64,000 nt of DNA from Novilysobacter_A longmucuonensis (GTDB taxonomy: Bacteria; Pseudomonadota; Gammaproteobacteria; Xanthomonadales; Xanthomonadaceae), in contig NZ_JBJMAW010000010.1 in the NCBI RefSeq assembly GCF_046600735.1, positions 1 through 64,000 on the forward strand. The letters run 5' to 3'. Every line of letters begins with the position of its first letter. Position 1 is the first letter of the stretch. Shown piece after piece: positions 16,992-25,820 of the stretch. A program made the position numbers and the translations under genes. The notes beneath the pieces were generated by a model, which was given only the letters and a program-made list of their open reading frames with translations, made no database searches and was not told the origin of the DNA.

Positions 16992-19900
16992 ATGTTTCAG
17001 CATCGGGCGGCGCAAGCCGTGAGCGGTTCGTACCTCTGCGGCGCCTTGGGGCGCGGATTTCGCGTGCTGGGGATGCTGGTTCTGCTGGCACTGCTGCTGC
17101 CGTCGCTGGCAGTGGCCCAGACCAGCCCGCCGTCCACGCTTTGCCCGACCCTGAGCATGTCGGTCGCCCACGGGGCCTCGCAAACGCTCAATGTCGATCA
17201 CTGCCATACCGGGTTCGGCATAGGCACCGTCGGCACCGCGCCCGCGCACGGCTCGGTTTCGATCGCCAACTTTCCCAGCAGCATCACCTACACCCACGTG
17301 GGCGGCTCGAACGTCGCCACCAGCGATTTCTTCAGCGTCCGCGATGAGGACGGAAACTGGATGTCGGTATCGGTGACCATCGCGGCACCGACCTCGGCCA
17401 TTTCCATCGAACCGTCAACTTTGCCCGAGATGTTCGCAGGCACCGCTTTCAGCCAGCAGCTCAGCGCCACAGGCGGCACGGCGCCATACACGTACTCCAT
17501 CACCGGTGGCGCGCTCCCGCCCGGACTGACGATGACGTCGGCAGGCCTCATTTCCGGCACCCCCACCCAGCGCGGCGACGCGAGCTTCACCGTCGGCGTG
17601 GTCGATGCCGTGAGTGATACGGGCAGCCGCGGCTACACCGTAAGCGTCGCGGGGGGCACGCTTTCGGTGTCGCCCAACCCGCCGCCGAGCGGATTCACTG
17701 GTCGGGCCTACTCGCAATCGTTCACCGCATCCGGCGGCGTTGCGCCCTACACCCTCGAATGGGAAGCCGATCCGGGCAAGCCGTTGCCGCCTGGGCTTAG
17801 CTTCAGCGGCACGACACTGAGCGGGACGCCGACCACAGTCGGCAACTACACGTTTGGCATCCGGGTCACCGATTCGAGCACCGGTACGGGGACTTGGTTC
17901 CAGGTCGTCGACGTATCGATGACGGTGAGCGCGCCACCGACGATCACCGTCGACCCGGCCACGCTGCCGGGCGCCACGGTTGGTGCTGCCTACAGCCAGA
18001 CCGTGACCGGCGGAGGCGGCACCGCGCCTTATACCTTCGCGGTGACGGCAGGCGCCTTGCCGGCGGGACTCGTGCTTGCGTCCACCACGGGCGTGATAAG
18101 CGGAACTCCCACGGCGGGAGGCAGCTTCAACTTCACGATAACCGCCACCGACGCCGATGCATTCAGCGGCTCGCGCTCCTACGCATTCACCGTGGCCGCG
18201 GCCACTGTCGCGCTGGCGCCGGCGACGCTTCCTGCGGCCACCGTAGGCGCCAGCTACAGCCAAGGGGTTAACGCCAGCGGTGGCACCGCGCCATACACGT
18301 ACGCCGTGAGCGCGGGCGCATTGCCTGCAGGGCTGACACTCGCCAGCGACGGCTCGCTCACGGGAACCGCATCTGCCGGAGGCAGCTTCAACTTCACCGT
18401 GACCGCAACCGACAGCAGCACTGGCACCGGTCCGTTTACAGGTGGCCAAGCCTACGCGTTTACCGTGTCCGCACCGACGGTGACGATCGCGCCTACGACG
18501 CTTCCCTCGGCTACAGTCGGCGCCGCCTACAGCGAATCGATCACCGCCAGCGGCGGCACCGCGCCGTACACGTATGCCGTTACCACGGGTATGTTGCCCG
18601 CGGGCTTGACGCTGGGAAGCGGCGGCCTCCTCAGCGGCACAGCGACCGAGTCGGGCGCCTTCAGCTTCACGGTGACTGCCACCGACAGCAGCACCGGCAC
18701 CGGTCCCTTCAACGGCAGCCGGGCCTATTCGTTCACTGTGACCGCGCCCACTGTGACGGTGGCGCCGACGACATTGCCTGATGCCATGGTGGGCGATGCC
18801 TACAACGAAACCGTGACGGCAAGCGGGGGAACCGCTCCGTACGTGTTCACCGTCACCGCGGGCGCATTGCCTGCCGGCCTGAACCTGGCGTCGAACGGCA
18901 CCTTGTCCGGTACGCCCACGGCACCGGGCTCCTCCAGCTTCACCGTCACCGCCACCGACAGCAGTGGCGGTACCGGGCCATTCGCCGGCAGCCAAGCCTA
19001 TTCCGTGGCGGTCACCGAACTCGCACCGGTCGCCAATCCGGTTTCGGCGACAGTGGCCTACGGCAGCGGCGCCAACGTGATCGCCCTCGACATCGGCGGC
19101 GGCGCCCCGAGCTCGGTCGCCGTGGCCAGCGCAGCGACAAATGGCACGGCCGTCGCCTCCGGCACGACCATCAGCTACCAGCCCGACGCCGGGTTTTCCG
19201 GAACCGACAGCTTCACCTACACCGCAACCAACTCCGCAGGCACCTCGGCTGCGGCGGCCGTGTCGATTACCGTGTCCGCGCCGACGATCACCGTCAGTGC
19301 GAACGATCCGCTGTCCACTCCGGTCGGCACGGCGTACACCCAGACCTTCACCTGGTCCGGTGGCGCCGCGCCCTATAGCGGCTACACGGTCACTGGGCTC
19401 CCGGCCGGCTTGGTGATCAGCGCATCAACCACCACCAGCGTGACTGTGTCCGGCACGCCAACGGAGGCCGGCACGTTCGTGCTGGCGGCCACCGCAACCG
19501 ACAGCAGCACCGGCAGCGGACCCTTCGCCCACTCCGGGGACTTCTCGCTGCAGGTCACCGCGGCGACACCGGTCCTCTCTCCCGCTGCGGGCGTCCTGAC
19601 CGCCGGCTATGCCACCGCGTACAGCCAGATCTTTTCCGCAAGCGGCGGCGTTGCGCCGTACACCTTCAGCATGAGCGGAGCCTTGCCTGCGGGACTCGTG
19701 TTCGACACCGGCAGCGGCACGCTTTCGGGCACGCCGACGCAGTCCGGCAGCTTCCCGATCTCCGTTGCGGTCACCGACAGTTCCACCGGTGCGGGTGCGC
19801 CGTTCTCGACTTCCAACGCGTACACGCTCGAGATTGCCGCGCCCACCTTGCTCGTCACTCCGGCCACCTTGCCGGAAGGCACGACTGGTGCGGCCTACAG

Positions 19901-22301
19901 CCAGACCATCGCCGCCAGCGGCGGCGTCGCGCCATACACCTTCAGTCTTTCCGCGGGTACGTTGCCGGCCGGGCTGACGCTGGCGGCAGATGGTGATCTG
20001 GCGGGTACACCGACCGCGGCGGGCACGTTCAACCTCGACGTCACGGTCAGCGACAGCGCCGCTACACCATCGACGACGACGCGTGGCTACGCGCTTGTGA
20101 TCGGCGCACCGCTGATCACCGTCGCGCCATCGGCGCTTGCCGACGCGACCGCCGGTGCCGCGTACAGCCAGACCTTCACCGCCAGCGGGGGCACAGGTGC
20201 CTACACCTTCGCCGTCAGCGCCGGAGCGCTGCCTGCGGGATTGGTGCTGTCGACTGCTGGCGAATTGACCGGCACGCCCACGGCGCCCGGCGACTTTGGG
20301 TTCAATGTCACCGCGATCGACAGTCTCGGGTTTGGCGGTAGCGCGACCTACACGCTGCGCGTGACCCAGGCAGCGCCGGTGGCGGCGGATGACAGCGCCG
20401 AAACCGGCGCGGGGGAGGCTGTCACCGTTGCAGTCACCGCCAACGACGAAGGCGACATCGACTCCATCGCCATGGCGATGGAGTCGAGTCACGGCACCGC
20501 CGTGGTGTCCGGACTGGCGATCATTTACACGCCCGCAGCAGGCCATGTCGGCAGCGACAGCTTCAAATACCGCGCCACCGGGCCGGGAGGCACGTCGGGA
20601 GATGCCACGGTAACGATCACGATCGATGCTGGCGCGGTCCCGCAGGGCATAGCACAGGCGCTGACCACGCTGGCCGGGCAGGCAGTGACGCTGCACGCGG
20701 CTGACGGCGCCGGCGGCGGTCCCTTCACGGGCGTCACGGTGGTGAGCGCGCCTGCCATCGGCACCCTCACCATCGCAGGCACCGAGCTTCATTACACACC
20801 GCCGGCGGATGCATCTGGTCCTGTCTCGGTGGGCTACACGCTGGAGAACGCCTTTGGCTCCTCGGCACTGATCACGTCGACCATCACCGTCAACCCGTTG
20901 CCCGTGCCGGCCTCCTCGGAGGTCGAGACGGTGGCTGGCGTGCCGGTGCAGATCGAGCTGACCACGGGCGCGACCGGCGGTCCGTTCACCGGCGCCGAGG
21001 TGGTGTCGCTTTCGCCCGCGTCCTCGGGCACTGCGACCATCGCAGCAAGCGGCAGCGGCGCCAGCGCGATGTTCCGCATGACCTTCGCCCCCGCGCCGGA
21101 TTTCACCGGCACGGCCACGGTCTCCTTCAACCTGAGCAACGAATTCGCGACCTCCCAAGCCGCGACGGTGACAATAAATGTCGCGGCGCGACCGGATCCA
21201 GCGGCCGACGCGGAGGTGCTCGGTGTGCTCAATGCGCAGGCGGATACCACGCGACGTTTCGCCACGGCTCAGATCGGTAACTTCCAGCAGCGACTCCGCG
21301 CCATGCACGACGGCGGCGCCAATGGGGCCCGCTTCAGTAACCAGCTGACGTTCGTCGTCGACCGCAGTTGCAATGATGCGGTGTACCCCGGCAGCGGGCG
21401 CAGCTGTGCCAACGCGCGGCCCGCGGACGAACAGGCGACGGTGAGCGAATCGGCGGCGGAGACGACAGAAGCCACGGCCTTTGCGACCTGGACCGGCGGT
21501 GCGCTTGGCAGTGGCGACCGTGATCGCCGCAACGGCAGCAGTGCGCTGTCGTTCGAGACCAGCGGAGTGAGTGCGGGCGCGGATTACCGGGCGACCCAAG
21601 CCTTCGCGTTCGGCGCCGGGATCGGCTACGGCCGCGACCGCACCGACGTGGGCGAGAATGGCAGCCGCAGCGATGGCGACAGCCGCGCCGTTGCGCTATA
21701 CGCAAGCTGGCACCCGGGCGATGCGTTGTTCCTCGACGGATTGGTCGGCTATCAGTGGATGTCGTTCGACATCCACCGCCACGTCGCGGCCAACGACGCC
21801 GTGGTGCAGGGCGAGCGCGACGGCACCCAATGGTTCGCGTCCATCTCTGCTGGGCTCGACCACCATCGCGGGCACCTGAGCGTCTCGCCATACGCGCGCC
21901 TGGATCTCTCCCGCGCCCGACTGGACGGTTACACCGAGCTTGGCGACCCGTTGTACGCCCTCCGCTACGAATGGCAGGACGTCGATGCCACGACCGGCAA
22001 TCTCGGTCTGGACCTCGACTACCGGAAGCCAATGAGCTGGGGCACGTTCGCGCCGCAGTTGCGGCTGGAATACCAGCACGACTTCCAGGGCGATGGCACG
22101 GCAACACTTCGCTATGCCGACCTGCTGGCCGGCCCGGTGTTCCGCGCCGATCTCAACGGCTTTGATCGCAACCGCTTCATGATGGGCTTTGGCGCTGCGT
22201 TCTACTTGCAACGCGACCTGACCCTGCGACTGGAATACCGCAGCCTGTTCGGTAGCGACGACGAGCAATCGCTGCTGTTCAACCTGGAAAAGAAGTACTG
22301 A
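16992..22301 (+). CDS. Giant Ig-repeat autotransporter (type Va-like surface protein)
   Basis: A 1769-residue exported protein. The signal peptide has a long N-region and the core VLGMLVLLALLLPSLAVAQ. The passenger holds ten putative-Ig (He_PIG) repeats of about 90 residues with the pattern AYSQ-x-SGGxAPYT...LPAGL...GT, six before and four after a cadherin-like module (PDAGFSGTDSFTY). Three more cadherin/Big-like modules follow. After a linker with two Cys (RSCNDAVYPGSGRSC), the last 275 residues or so form an autotransporter beta-barrel ending in the aromatic residue Tyr (NLEKKY). The likely role is adhesion or surface display. I start at ATG 16992, which places the signal peptide normally. 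It is read divergently from the collar operon. Confidence 0.9.
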   Translation: MFQHRAAQAVSGSYLCGALGRGFRVLGMLVLLALLLPSLAVAQTSPPSTLCPTLSMSVAHGASQTLNVDHCHTGFGIGTVGTAPAHGSVSIANFPSSITYTHVGGSNVATSDFFSVRDEDGNWMSVSVTIAAPTSAISIEPSTLPEMFAGTAFSQQLSATGGTAPYTYSITGGALPPGLTMTSAGLISGTPTQRGDASFTVGVVDAVSDTGSRGYTVSVAGGTLSVSPNPPPSGFTGRAYSQSFTASGGVAPYTLEWEADPGKPLPPGLSFSGTTLSGTPTTVGNYTFGIRVTDSSTGTGTWFQVVDVSMTVSAPPTITVDPATLPGATVGAAYSQTVTGGGGTAPYTFAVTAGALPAGLVLASTTGVISGTPTAGGSFNFTITATDADAFSGSRSYAFTVAAATVALAPATLPAATVGASYSQGVNASGGTAPYTYAVSAGALPAGLTLASDGSLTGTASAGGSFNFTVTATDSSTGTGPFTGGQAYAFTVSAPTVTIAPTTLPSATVGAAYSESITASGGTAPYTYAVTTGMLPAGLTLGSGGLLSGTATESGAFSFTVTATDSSTGTGPFNGSRAYSFTVTAPTVTVAPTTLPDAMVGDAYNETVTASGGTAPYVFTVTAGALPAGLNLASNGTLSGTPTAPGSSSFTVTATDSSGGTGPFAGSQAYSVAVTELAPVANPVSATVAYGSGANVIALDIGGGAPSSVAVASAATNGTAVASGTTISYQPDAGFSGTDSFTYTATNSAGTSAAAAVSITVSAPTITVSANDPLSTPVGTAYTQTFTWSGGAAPYSGYTVTGLPAGLVISASTTTSVTVSGTPTEAGTFVLAATATDSSTGSGPFAHSGDFSLQVTAATPVLSPAAGVLTAGYATAYSQIFSASGGVAPYTFSMSGALPAGLVFDTGSGTLSGTPTQSGSFPISVAVTDSSTGAGAPFSTSNAYTLEIAAPTLLVTPATLPEGTTGAAYSQTIAASGGVAPYTFSLSAGTLPAGLTLAADGDLAGTPTAAGTFNLDVTVSDSAATPSTTTRGYALVIGAPLITVAPSALADATAGAAYSQTFTASGGTGAYTFAVSAGALPAGLVLSTAGELTGTPTAPGDFGFNVTAIDSLGFGGSATYTLRVTQAAPVAADDSAETGAGEAVTVAVTANDEGDIDSIAMAMESSHGTAVVSGLAIIYTPAAGHVGSDSFKYRATGPGGTSGDATVTITIDAGAVPQGIAQALTTLAGQAVTLHAADGAGGGPFTGVTVVSAPAIGTLTIAGTELHYTPPADASGPVSVGYTLENAFGSSALITSTITVNPLPVPASSEVETVAGVPVQIELTTGATGGPFTGAEVVSLSPASSGTATIAASGSGASAMFRMTFAPAPDFTGTATVSFNLSNEFATSQAATVTINVAARPDPAADAEVLGVLNAQADTTRRFATAQIGNFQQRLRAMHDGGANGARFSNQLTFVVDRSCNDAVYPGSGRSCANARPADEQATVSESAAETTEATAFATWTGGALGSGDRDRRNGSSALSFETSGVSAGADYRATQAFAFGAGIGYGRDRTDVGENGSRSDGDSRAVALYASWHPGDALFLDGLVGYQWMSFDIHRHVAANDAVVQGERDGTQWFASISAGLDHHRGHLSVSPYARLDLSRARLDGYTELGDPLYALRYEWQDVDATTGNLGLDLDYRKPMSWGTFAPQLRLEYQHDFQGDGTATLRYADLLAGPVFRADLNGFDRNRFMMGFGAAFYLQRDLTLRLEYRSLFGSDDEQSLLFNLEKKY

Positions 22302-22597
22302 GTCGGCGGGGTCGTCCGGCGTTCAGCGCCGGGCGACCTCGATGTCGACCCCGCTCACCAGCCAGTCATCAGGTTCGGCCGACACCGCGCGACGCCCAGG
22401 TGCGGAGATCCAGATCGCTGCCCCTGCCAAGGCGACACACGCACCTGGTGCTCGCCCTCCGGGGTGCCGCTCGGAAGGCTGAAGTGAATTGAGCTGGTTC
22501 GGAATTGAGTCGTAAGCATATCCGAGGAGCAGTGTCGGCTTCTGGAGGAGAATAGGCGTGCCGCCCGAGTGGTCGCTTCTGGCCGAGCGCCCATTTG
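22302..22597. other. Gap between the autotransporter and the truncated integrase
   Basis: No gene recognised. A partial copy of the dispersed motif (GGTCGCTTCTGGCCGAGCGC) is at 22570-22589. Confidence 0.4.
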
Positions 22598-22984
22598 CTA
22601 AGCCTCGGTCTGCTCAGATATCTCTAGGGCGTCGTCGACCTCAATCCCCAGATAGCGAGCCGTGCTTTCGAGCTTGGTATGGCCGAGGAGCAACTGCACG
22701 GCCCGAATATTTCGGGTCCGGCGATAGATGAGCGCGGCCTTGGTTCGCCGCATGGTATGCGTTCCGTAGGAGCCGCTGTCGCGCCCGATCTCAGCTACCC
22801 ATCGGTGGACGATTCGAGCGTATTGCCGTGTAGATAGGTGCGGTGAACTGCCAGATCGGCTTGGAAACACGAAATCCGAGCCGCGTAGCCCTGACTGCCT
22901 GTTCCACGCCTGGATCGCGTCCCGGCTCAACTCGGTTATCTCGAACTGCACCGGTCGGTATGTCTTCCGCTTCATCCGCAACAC
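22598..22984 (-). pseudogene. Tyrosine recombinase/integrase, C-terminal half only
   Basis: A fragment of up to 128 residues matching the catalytic half of a small phage-type integrase: RPVQFEITELSRDAIQAWN, then YGTHTMRRTKAALIYRR with the HxxR pair, LLLGHTKLESTARYLGIEVD with the second His and the nucleophilic Tyr, and EISEQTE at the end. Full-length relatives carry about 70 more N-terminal residues including the first catalytic Arg, so this copy should be inactive. Its first codons (MKRKT) and upstream DNA match the 83-bp repeat at 30-112, so the original 5' end appears replaced by an insertion-sequence leader. Possible starts are GTG 22984 and ATG 22975. Confidence 0.75.
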
Positions 22985-23050
22985 TCCTGCTGCCTTCGCA
23001 GCTAGTCAGGTGTTGCATTGATCGTATGAAACCGCCACCCGAAGCGGACA
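22968..23050. repeat. Right copy of the 83-bp direct repeat
   Basis: This is the second copy of the repeat at 30-112, in direct orientation, with about nine differences in 83 bases. It spans the first codons and leader of the truncated integrase frame. Together the two copies bracket about 22.9 kb of accessory DNA. Confidence 0.75.
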
Positions 23051-23445
23051 TTGCAGATCATCAGAGCAAGCCGTTCGCTGCCAGAGCGAGAGCGAGAGCG
23101 AGAGCGGGTACAGGAGCGCGACATTCCGAGCCGAGACAGGAGTTCTGCCGAAGCAGAGCGTTTGCCGAATCCGGGCCGGTTGCGAGTCCGGTTTGCGAGC
23201 CTGCGCGGTGGTCTCGAGAAGCTGATGGTGATCAACGCATAACGGTATGCGCAGTGGATGTGCCGTGGAGCATATCTCCCGGGGTAGATGGGCATATGAC
23301 GGCGCCGGTAGGGCGGTCCCGTTCGCTCCACAGGTTGGCTGCTTTTTTACCGGCTAGTCCGGTAGTTGCTTCAATCCTCCAAGTTCCGTCCCCAGAGGCA
23401 GGCTAGGATATGCTTCTGATCCGTTTTGGGGGGAGAGAAGTCGGG
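23051..23445. other. Gap with a short GAGAGC tandem repeat
   Basis: No gene recognised. At about 23079-23104 the hexamer GAGAGC repeats about four times. The TlpA-like gene's ribosome-binding region (GGGGGGAGAGAAG) ends the segment. Confidence 0.5.
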
Positions 23446-23994
23446 ATGAAACAGGTCAAGGGACTGTTGCTGGGGATCGCTTTGGGAGTAGCAACCCTAC
23501 CGACGCACGCATTACCTGCGGTGGGCGAGGCGCCGCCGGACTCACTTGGCGTAACGCCTAAAGGAGAAGAAATTCGGATCAGCGATCGGCGGGGTAAGGT
23601 CGTGGTGGTAGCCTTCTGGGCATCTTGGTGCGGCTATTGCCGTAAACAGTTACCAGTTCTGGAAGCGATACAGCAAGCGGCGGGTCGCGAGCGGCTGGAA
23701 GTGGTACTGGTCAACTTCAAGGAGCCGCCACGGACATACCGCGAGATCGTCCGCAAGCTCAAGCGGGCTACGCTTACCCTGACTCACGACCGCGACGGCA
23801 CAATCTCGGACGCCTACACGGTCGACTCGGTCCCCCGGCTATTCATGATAGACAAGGCTGGGCGCGTGGGCTGGACCCATTACGGTTATTCGGAAGAAAA
23901 CCTTCCTAAGATCGGAGCCGCTGTGGACCGTCTGTTGGCCGAGCCGTGGCAACCTGAAGAAGCCACTCCGGTCGCCGCATCCCAAGGTACCTGA
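23446..23994 (+). CDS. TlpA/ResA-like periplasmic thiol-disulfide reductase
   Basis: A 182-residue exported thioredoxin-fold protein. The signal peptide (KGLLLGIALGVATLPTHALP) is followed by the redox site WASWCGYCRK and the cis-Pro region SVPRLFMID. Such proteins reduce or isomerise disulfides in the periplasm, for example in cytochrome c maturation. The ATG at 23446 follows GGGGGAGAGAAG and starts the signal peptide directly; an upstream in-frame start at 23410 would mask it. No partner genes adjoin it, so the client is unknown. It sits next to the integrase relic, which suggests it may have been acquired. Confidence 0.85.
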   Translation: MKQVKGLLLGIALGVATLPTHALPAVGEAPPDSLGVTPKGEEIRISDRRGKVVVVAFWASWCGYCRKQLPVLEAIQQAAGRERLEVVLVNFKEPPRTYREIVRKLKRATLTLTHDRDGTISDAYTVDSVPRLFMIDKAGRVGWTHYGYSEENLPKIGAAVDRLLAEPWQPEEATPVAASQGT

Positions 23995-24293
23995 GCAGGC
24001 GCGAAGACTTAATCCACGTGCTCAGGTGCGGGCCAAGCATCGTCGGCACCAAGATTCGACACGCGAAGTGTCGAGTCACAGTTGTCAAGTGCTCGAAGCC
24101 TAATTGCTTTCAAGGCGCGGAGCTTTGTGCAAGCAGATCTATCATTGTCCGCCGAAAGCGGTCGCGTACGTGCGACATCTGCTTTCGACCCGAACGAGGC
24201 AGCCGTGAGAGCTCCGCTTCTGGAAGCGTGTCCCCTTCCCCACTGACGGGCGCAACTTGCGGTGACAGCAGAACGAACGACGGGCTTGAGTTC
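23995..24293. other. Gap with a small hairpin
   Basis: No gene recognised. TCGACAC (24056-24062) and GTGTCGA (24068-24074) form a 7-bp stem without a T-run, so a terminator role for the TlpA-like gene is doubtful. Confidence 0.4.
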
Positions 24294-24731
24294 TCAGGGA
24301 CGTGGTTCAACTACCCTCATGGTGAGCAACTGGTGCAGTTGCCCGATCATCCACGACAGGGTTACGCAACCCGTGCCGGCCATGATCCACGGCAGCGCGC
24401 CGCCAGCCGAAGCTTGCTGCACTGCTCGCCACCATTGCCCACCGTAGAGCGCGGTCACGATGACCGAAGCGGCTGCAAGGACAAGCAAGAGGCCACGGAA
24501 CAGCGCACGCTCGATCCCCGCCTCCCGACGGGCGACCTGCTCCACAACCCCGGCGACGAAATCAGCTGGCGGCTCACGACGGGGAGCGCGGATCACGGCC
24601 AGCGCCACCCGGCGGTAGCTTTCCGCTGCCGGGTCCATCGGGTCCTTTCCAGGACCACGCGCTGCACGCATGCCGCGCTCCTGGGTTTCCCACTCGTGAT
24701 CATCAATGGGAGGCGCCTGCTTGCCGTTCAT
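24294..24731 (-). CDS. Two-segment membrane protein, probable anti-sigma factor
   Basis: A 145-residue protein with a soluble N-terminal region of about 75 residues and two membrane helices (RGLLLVLAAASVIVTALYGG and WIMAGTGCVTLSWMIGQL). It overlaps the ECF sigma gene by 4 bp in the ATGA arrangement, the usual sign of a sigma/anti-sigma pair. No HxxxCxxC zinc motif is present, and I do not see a classical RseA domain. The anti-sigma call therefore rests on context and topology. Confidence 0.6.
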   Translation of the reverse strand: MNGKQAPPIDDHEWETQERGMRAARGPGKDPMDPAAESYRRVALAVIRAPRREPPADFVAGVVEQVARREAGIERALFRGLLLVLAAASVIVTALYGGQWWRAVQQASAGGALPWIMAGTGCVTLSWMIGQLHQLLTMRVVEPRP

Positions 24732-25327
24732 ACGGGAACCCCTATGCGCGTTTCCAGGAGGCTCCGCAGGCGTTTGCGGCTGCGGAACAGGTGGCTTTTG
24801 ATGGTGCCCTCTGCAAGCCCGGTGACCTGTGCGATCTCGCCGATCGGCATCTCCTCCAGGTGGTAGAGCGTGAGCAGGGTGCGCTGTAACGGCGGCAGGG
24901 CCTCGATGGCGGAATGCAGGTGCATGTTGATCTCCTCGTCCGACGCGGTCGCCTCCAGGTCAACGCCGTCGCTGAGCGACTCTTCAAGGCCCGGACCATC
25001 CTCGTCATTGCACTTCTCGACGATCGGAATGCGTTTTCGCTCCAGGTGTCGCCTGGCGACCGAGTAGGCAACCTGTGCAATCCATGATTTCAGTGCGCTG
25101 TCGCCACGGTACTGATGGAGGGAGCGATGTATGCGGAGGAATACTTCCTGGCACAGCTCGCGCGTGTCATCGGGGTGGCGGACCATGCGATCCACCACAT
25201 GCCAGCACAGGCCCTGGTACTCGCGCACCAGGCGTTCGAACGCGCCCGGCTTGCCTGCCAGCACGGCATCGGCGAGCGTCCGGTCGGTGGTCAGGACGTC
25301 GGTGGAAGGGGAGTCGGGTACGGGCAT
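24728..25327 (-). CDS. ECF-family RNA polymerase sigma factor
   Basis: A 199-residue sigma-70 family factor. Region 2 spans about residues 27-95 (FERLVREYQGLCWHVVDRMV, then CQEVFLRIHRSLHQYRG and the -10-binding helix). Region 4 is about residues 140-195 (LPPLQRTLLTLYHLEEMPI, EGTIKSHLFRSRKRL). The start is the first ATG of the frame, and no clear ribosome-binding site is visible. Upstream lies a 64-bp nested inverted repeat shared with the divergent membrane-protein gene. Target promoters are unknown; autoregulation would be typical. Confidence 0.9.
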   Translation of the reverse strand: MPVPDSPSTDVLTTDRTLADAVLAGKPGAFERLVREYQGLCWHVVDRMVRHPDDTRELCQEVFLRIHRSLHQYRGDSALKSWIAQVAYSVARRHLERKRIPIVEKCNDEDGPGLEESLSDGVDLEATASDEEINMHLHSAIEALPPLQRTLLTLYHLEEMPIGEIAQVTGLAEGTIKSHLFRSRKRLRSLLETRIGVPV

Positions 25328-25337
25328 CGGACATAGG

Positions 25338-25401
25338 GATACGCCGGGCGGCGTGGCGGTTGCAAGCAGGGGACCGCAACCGCCGAGCCCCTCGGCGTAT
25401 C
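25338..25401. repeat. Nested inverted repeat between divergent genes
   Basis: Outer arms GATACGCCG (25338-25346) and CGGCGTATC (25393-25401), and inner arms GGCGGTTGC (25355-25363) and GCAACCGCC (25376-25384), share the same dyad axis at 25369.5. Equal 8-base internal loops separate outer from inner arms, and the terminal loop is 12 bases. It fills the 105-bp region between the sigma factor (leftward) and the small membrane protein (rightward), so it could act as an operator or as leader RNA structure on both transcripts. Confidence 0.7.
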
Positions 25402-25432
25402 TCCTCTGCCGAACCCACTACGGATACGCGCC

Positions 25433-25765
25433 ATGGACTTCGCCCTCCTCATCCCCATTGTCCTGTTCGTCTGCATCGCCTACGCCATCAAGGTGACGGT
25501 CGATGCCTATACACGCAGGCGGATCATCGAGTCGCGCGGCTCCGAGGAGCTGGTGAGCTCCTTGCTCGATGGCGACGCCCGACGGCGGCGCCAAGGTTCG
25601 CTGCACTGGGGATGCGTGCTGCTTGCGCTGGCGGTCGGATTTGGACTGGTGGAGCTGGTCGGGGCGAACGACGTCACGCCGGGTGTCGTTGCACTGCTGC
25701 TGGGCGCCACCGGGCTTGGCAACCTGGCGTACTACGTGCTGGAGCGTCGGTTGAAGCAGCCATGA
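25433..25765 (+). CDS. Small membrane protein divergent from the ECF sigma factor
   Basis: A 110-residue protein with an N-terminal membrane helix (FALLIPIVLFVCIAYAIKV), a basic cytoplasmic loop (RRRIIES, DARRRRQG), and two further hydrophobic stretches (CVLLALAVGFGLVELV and GVVALLLGATGLGNLAYYVL). It resembles small inner-membrane proteins often placed next to ECF sigma factors, possibly DUF6249-like. The function is unknown. It lies 55 bp upstream of the secreted serine hydrolase gene and may be co-transcribed with it. Confidence 0.7.
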   Translation: MDFALLIPIVLFVCIAYAIKVTVDAYTRRRIIESRGSEELVSSLLDGDARRRRQGSLHWGCVLLALAVGFGLVELVGANDVTPGVVALLLGATGLGNLAYYVLERRLKQP

Positions 25766-25820
25766 CGGCAGCCCTCCCGTGTCCAGACGCCGGCCCCACT
25801 GCCCTCAGCAAGGAAACCCC

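Noticed and set aside
23079..23104. CRISPR-like short repeat
   Set aside because: It is a simple GAGAGC hexamer run without spacers.
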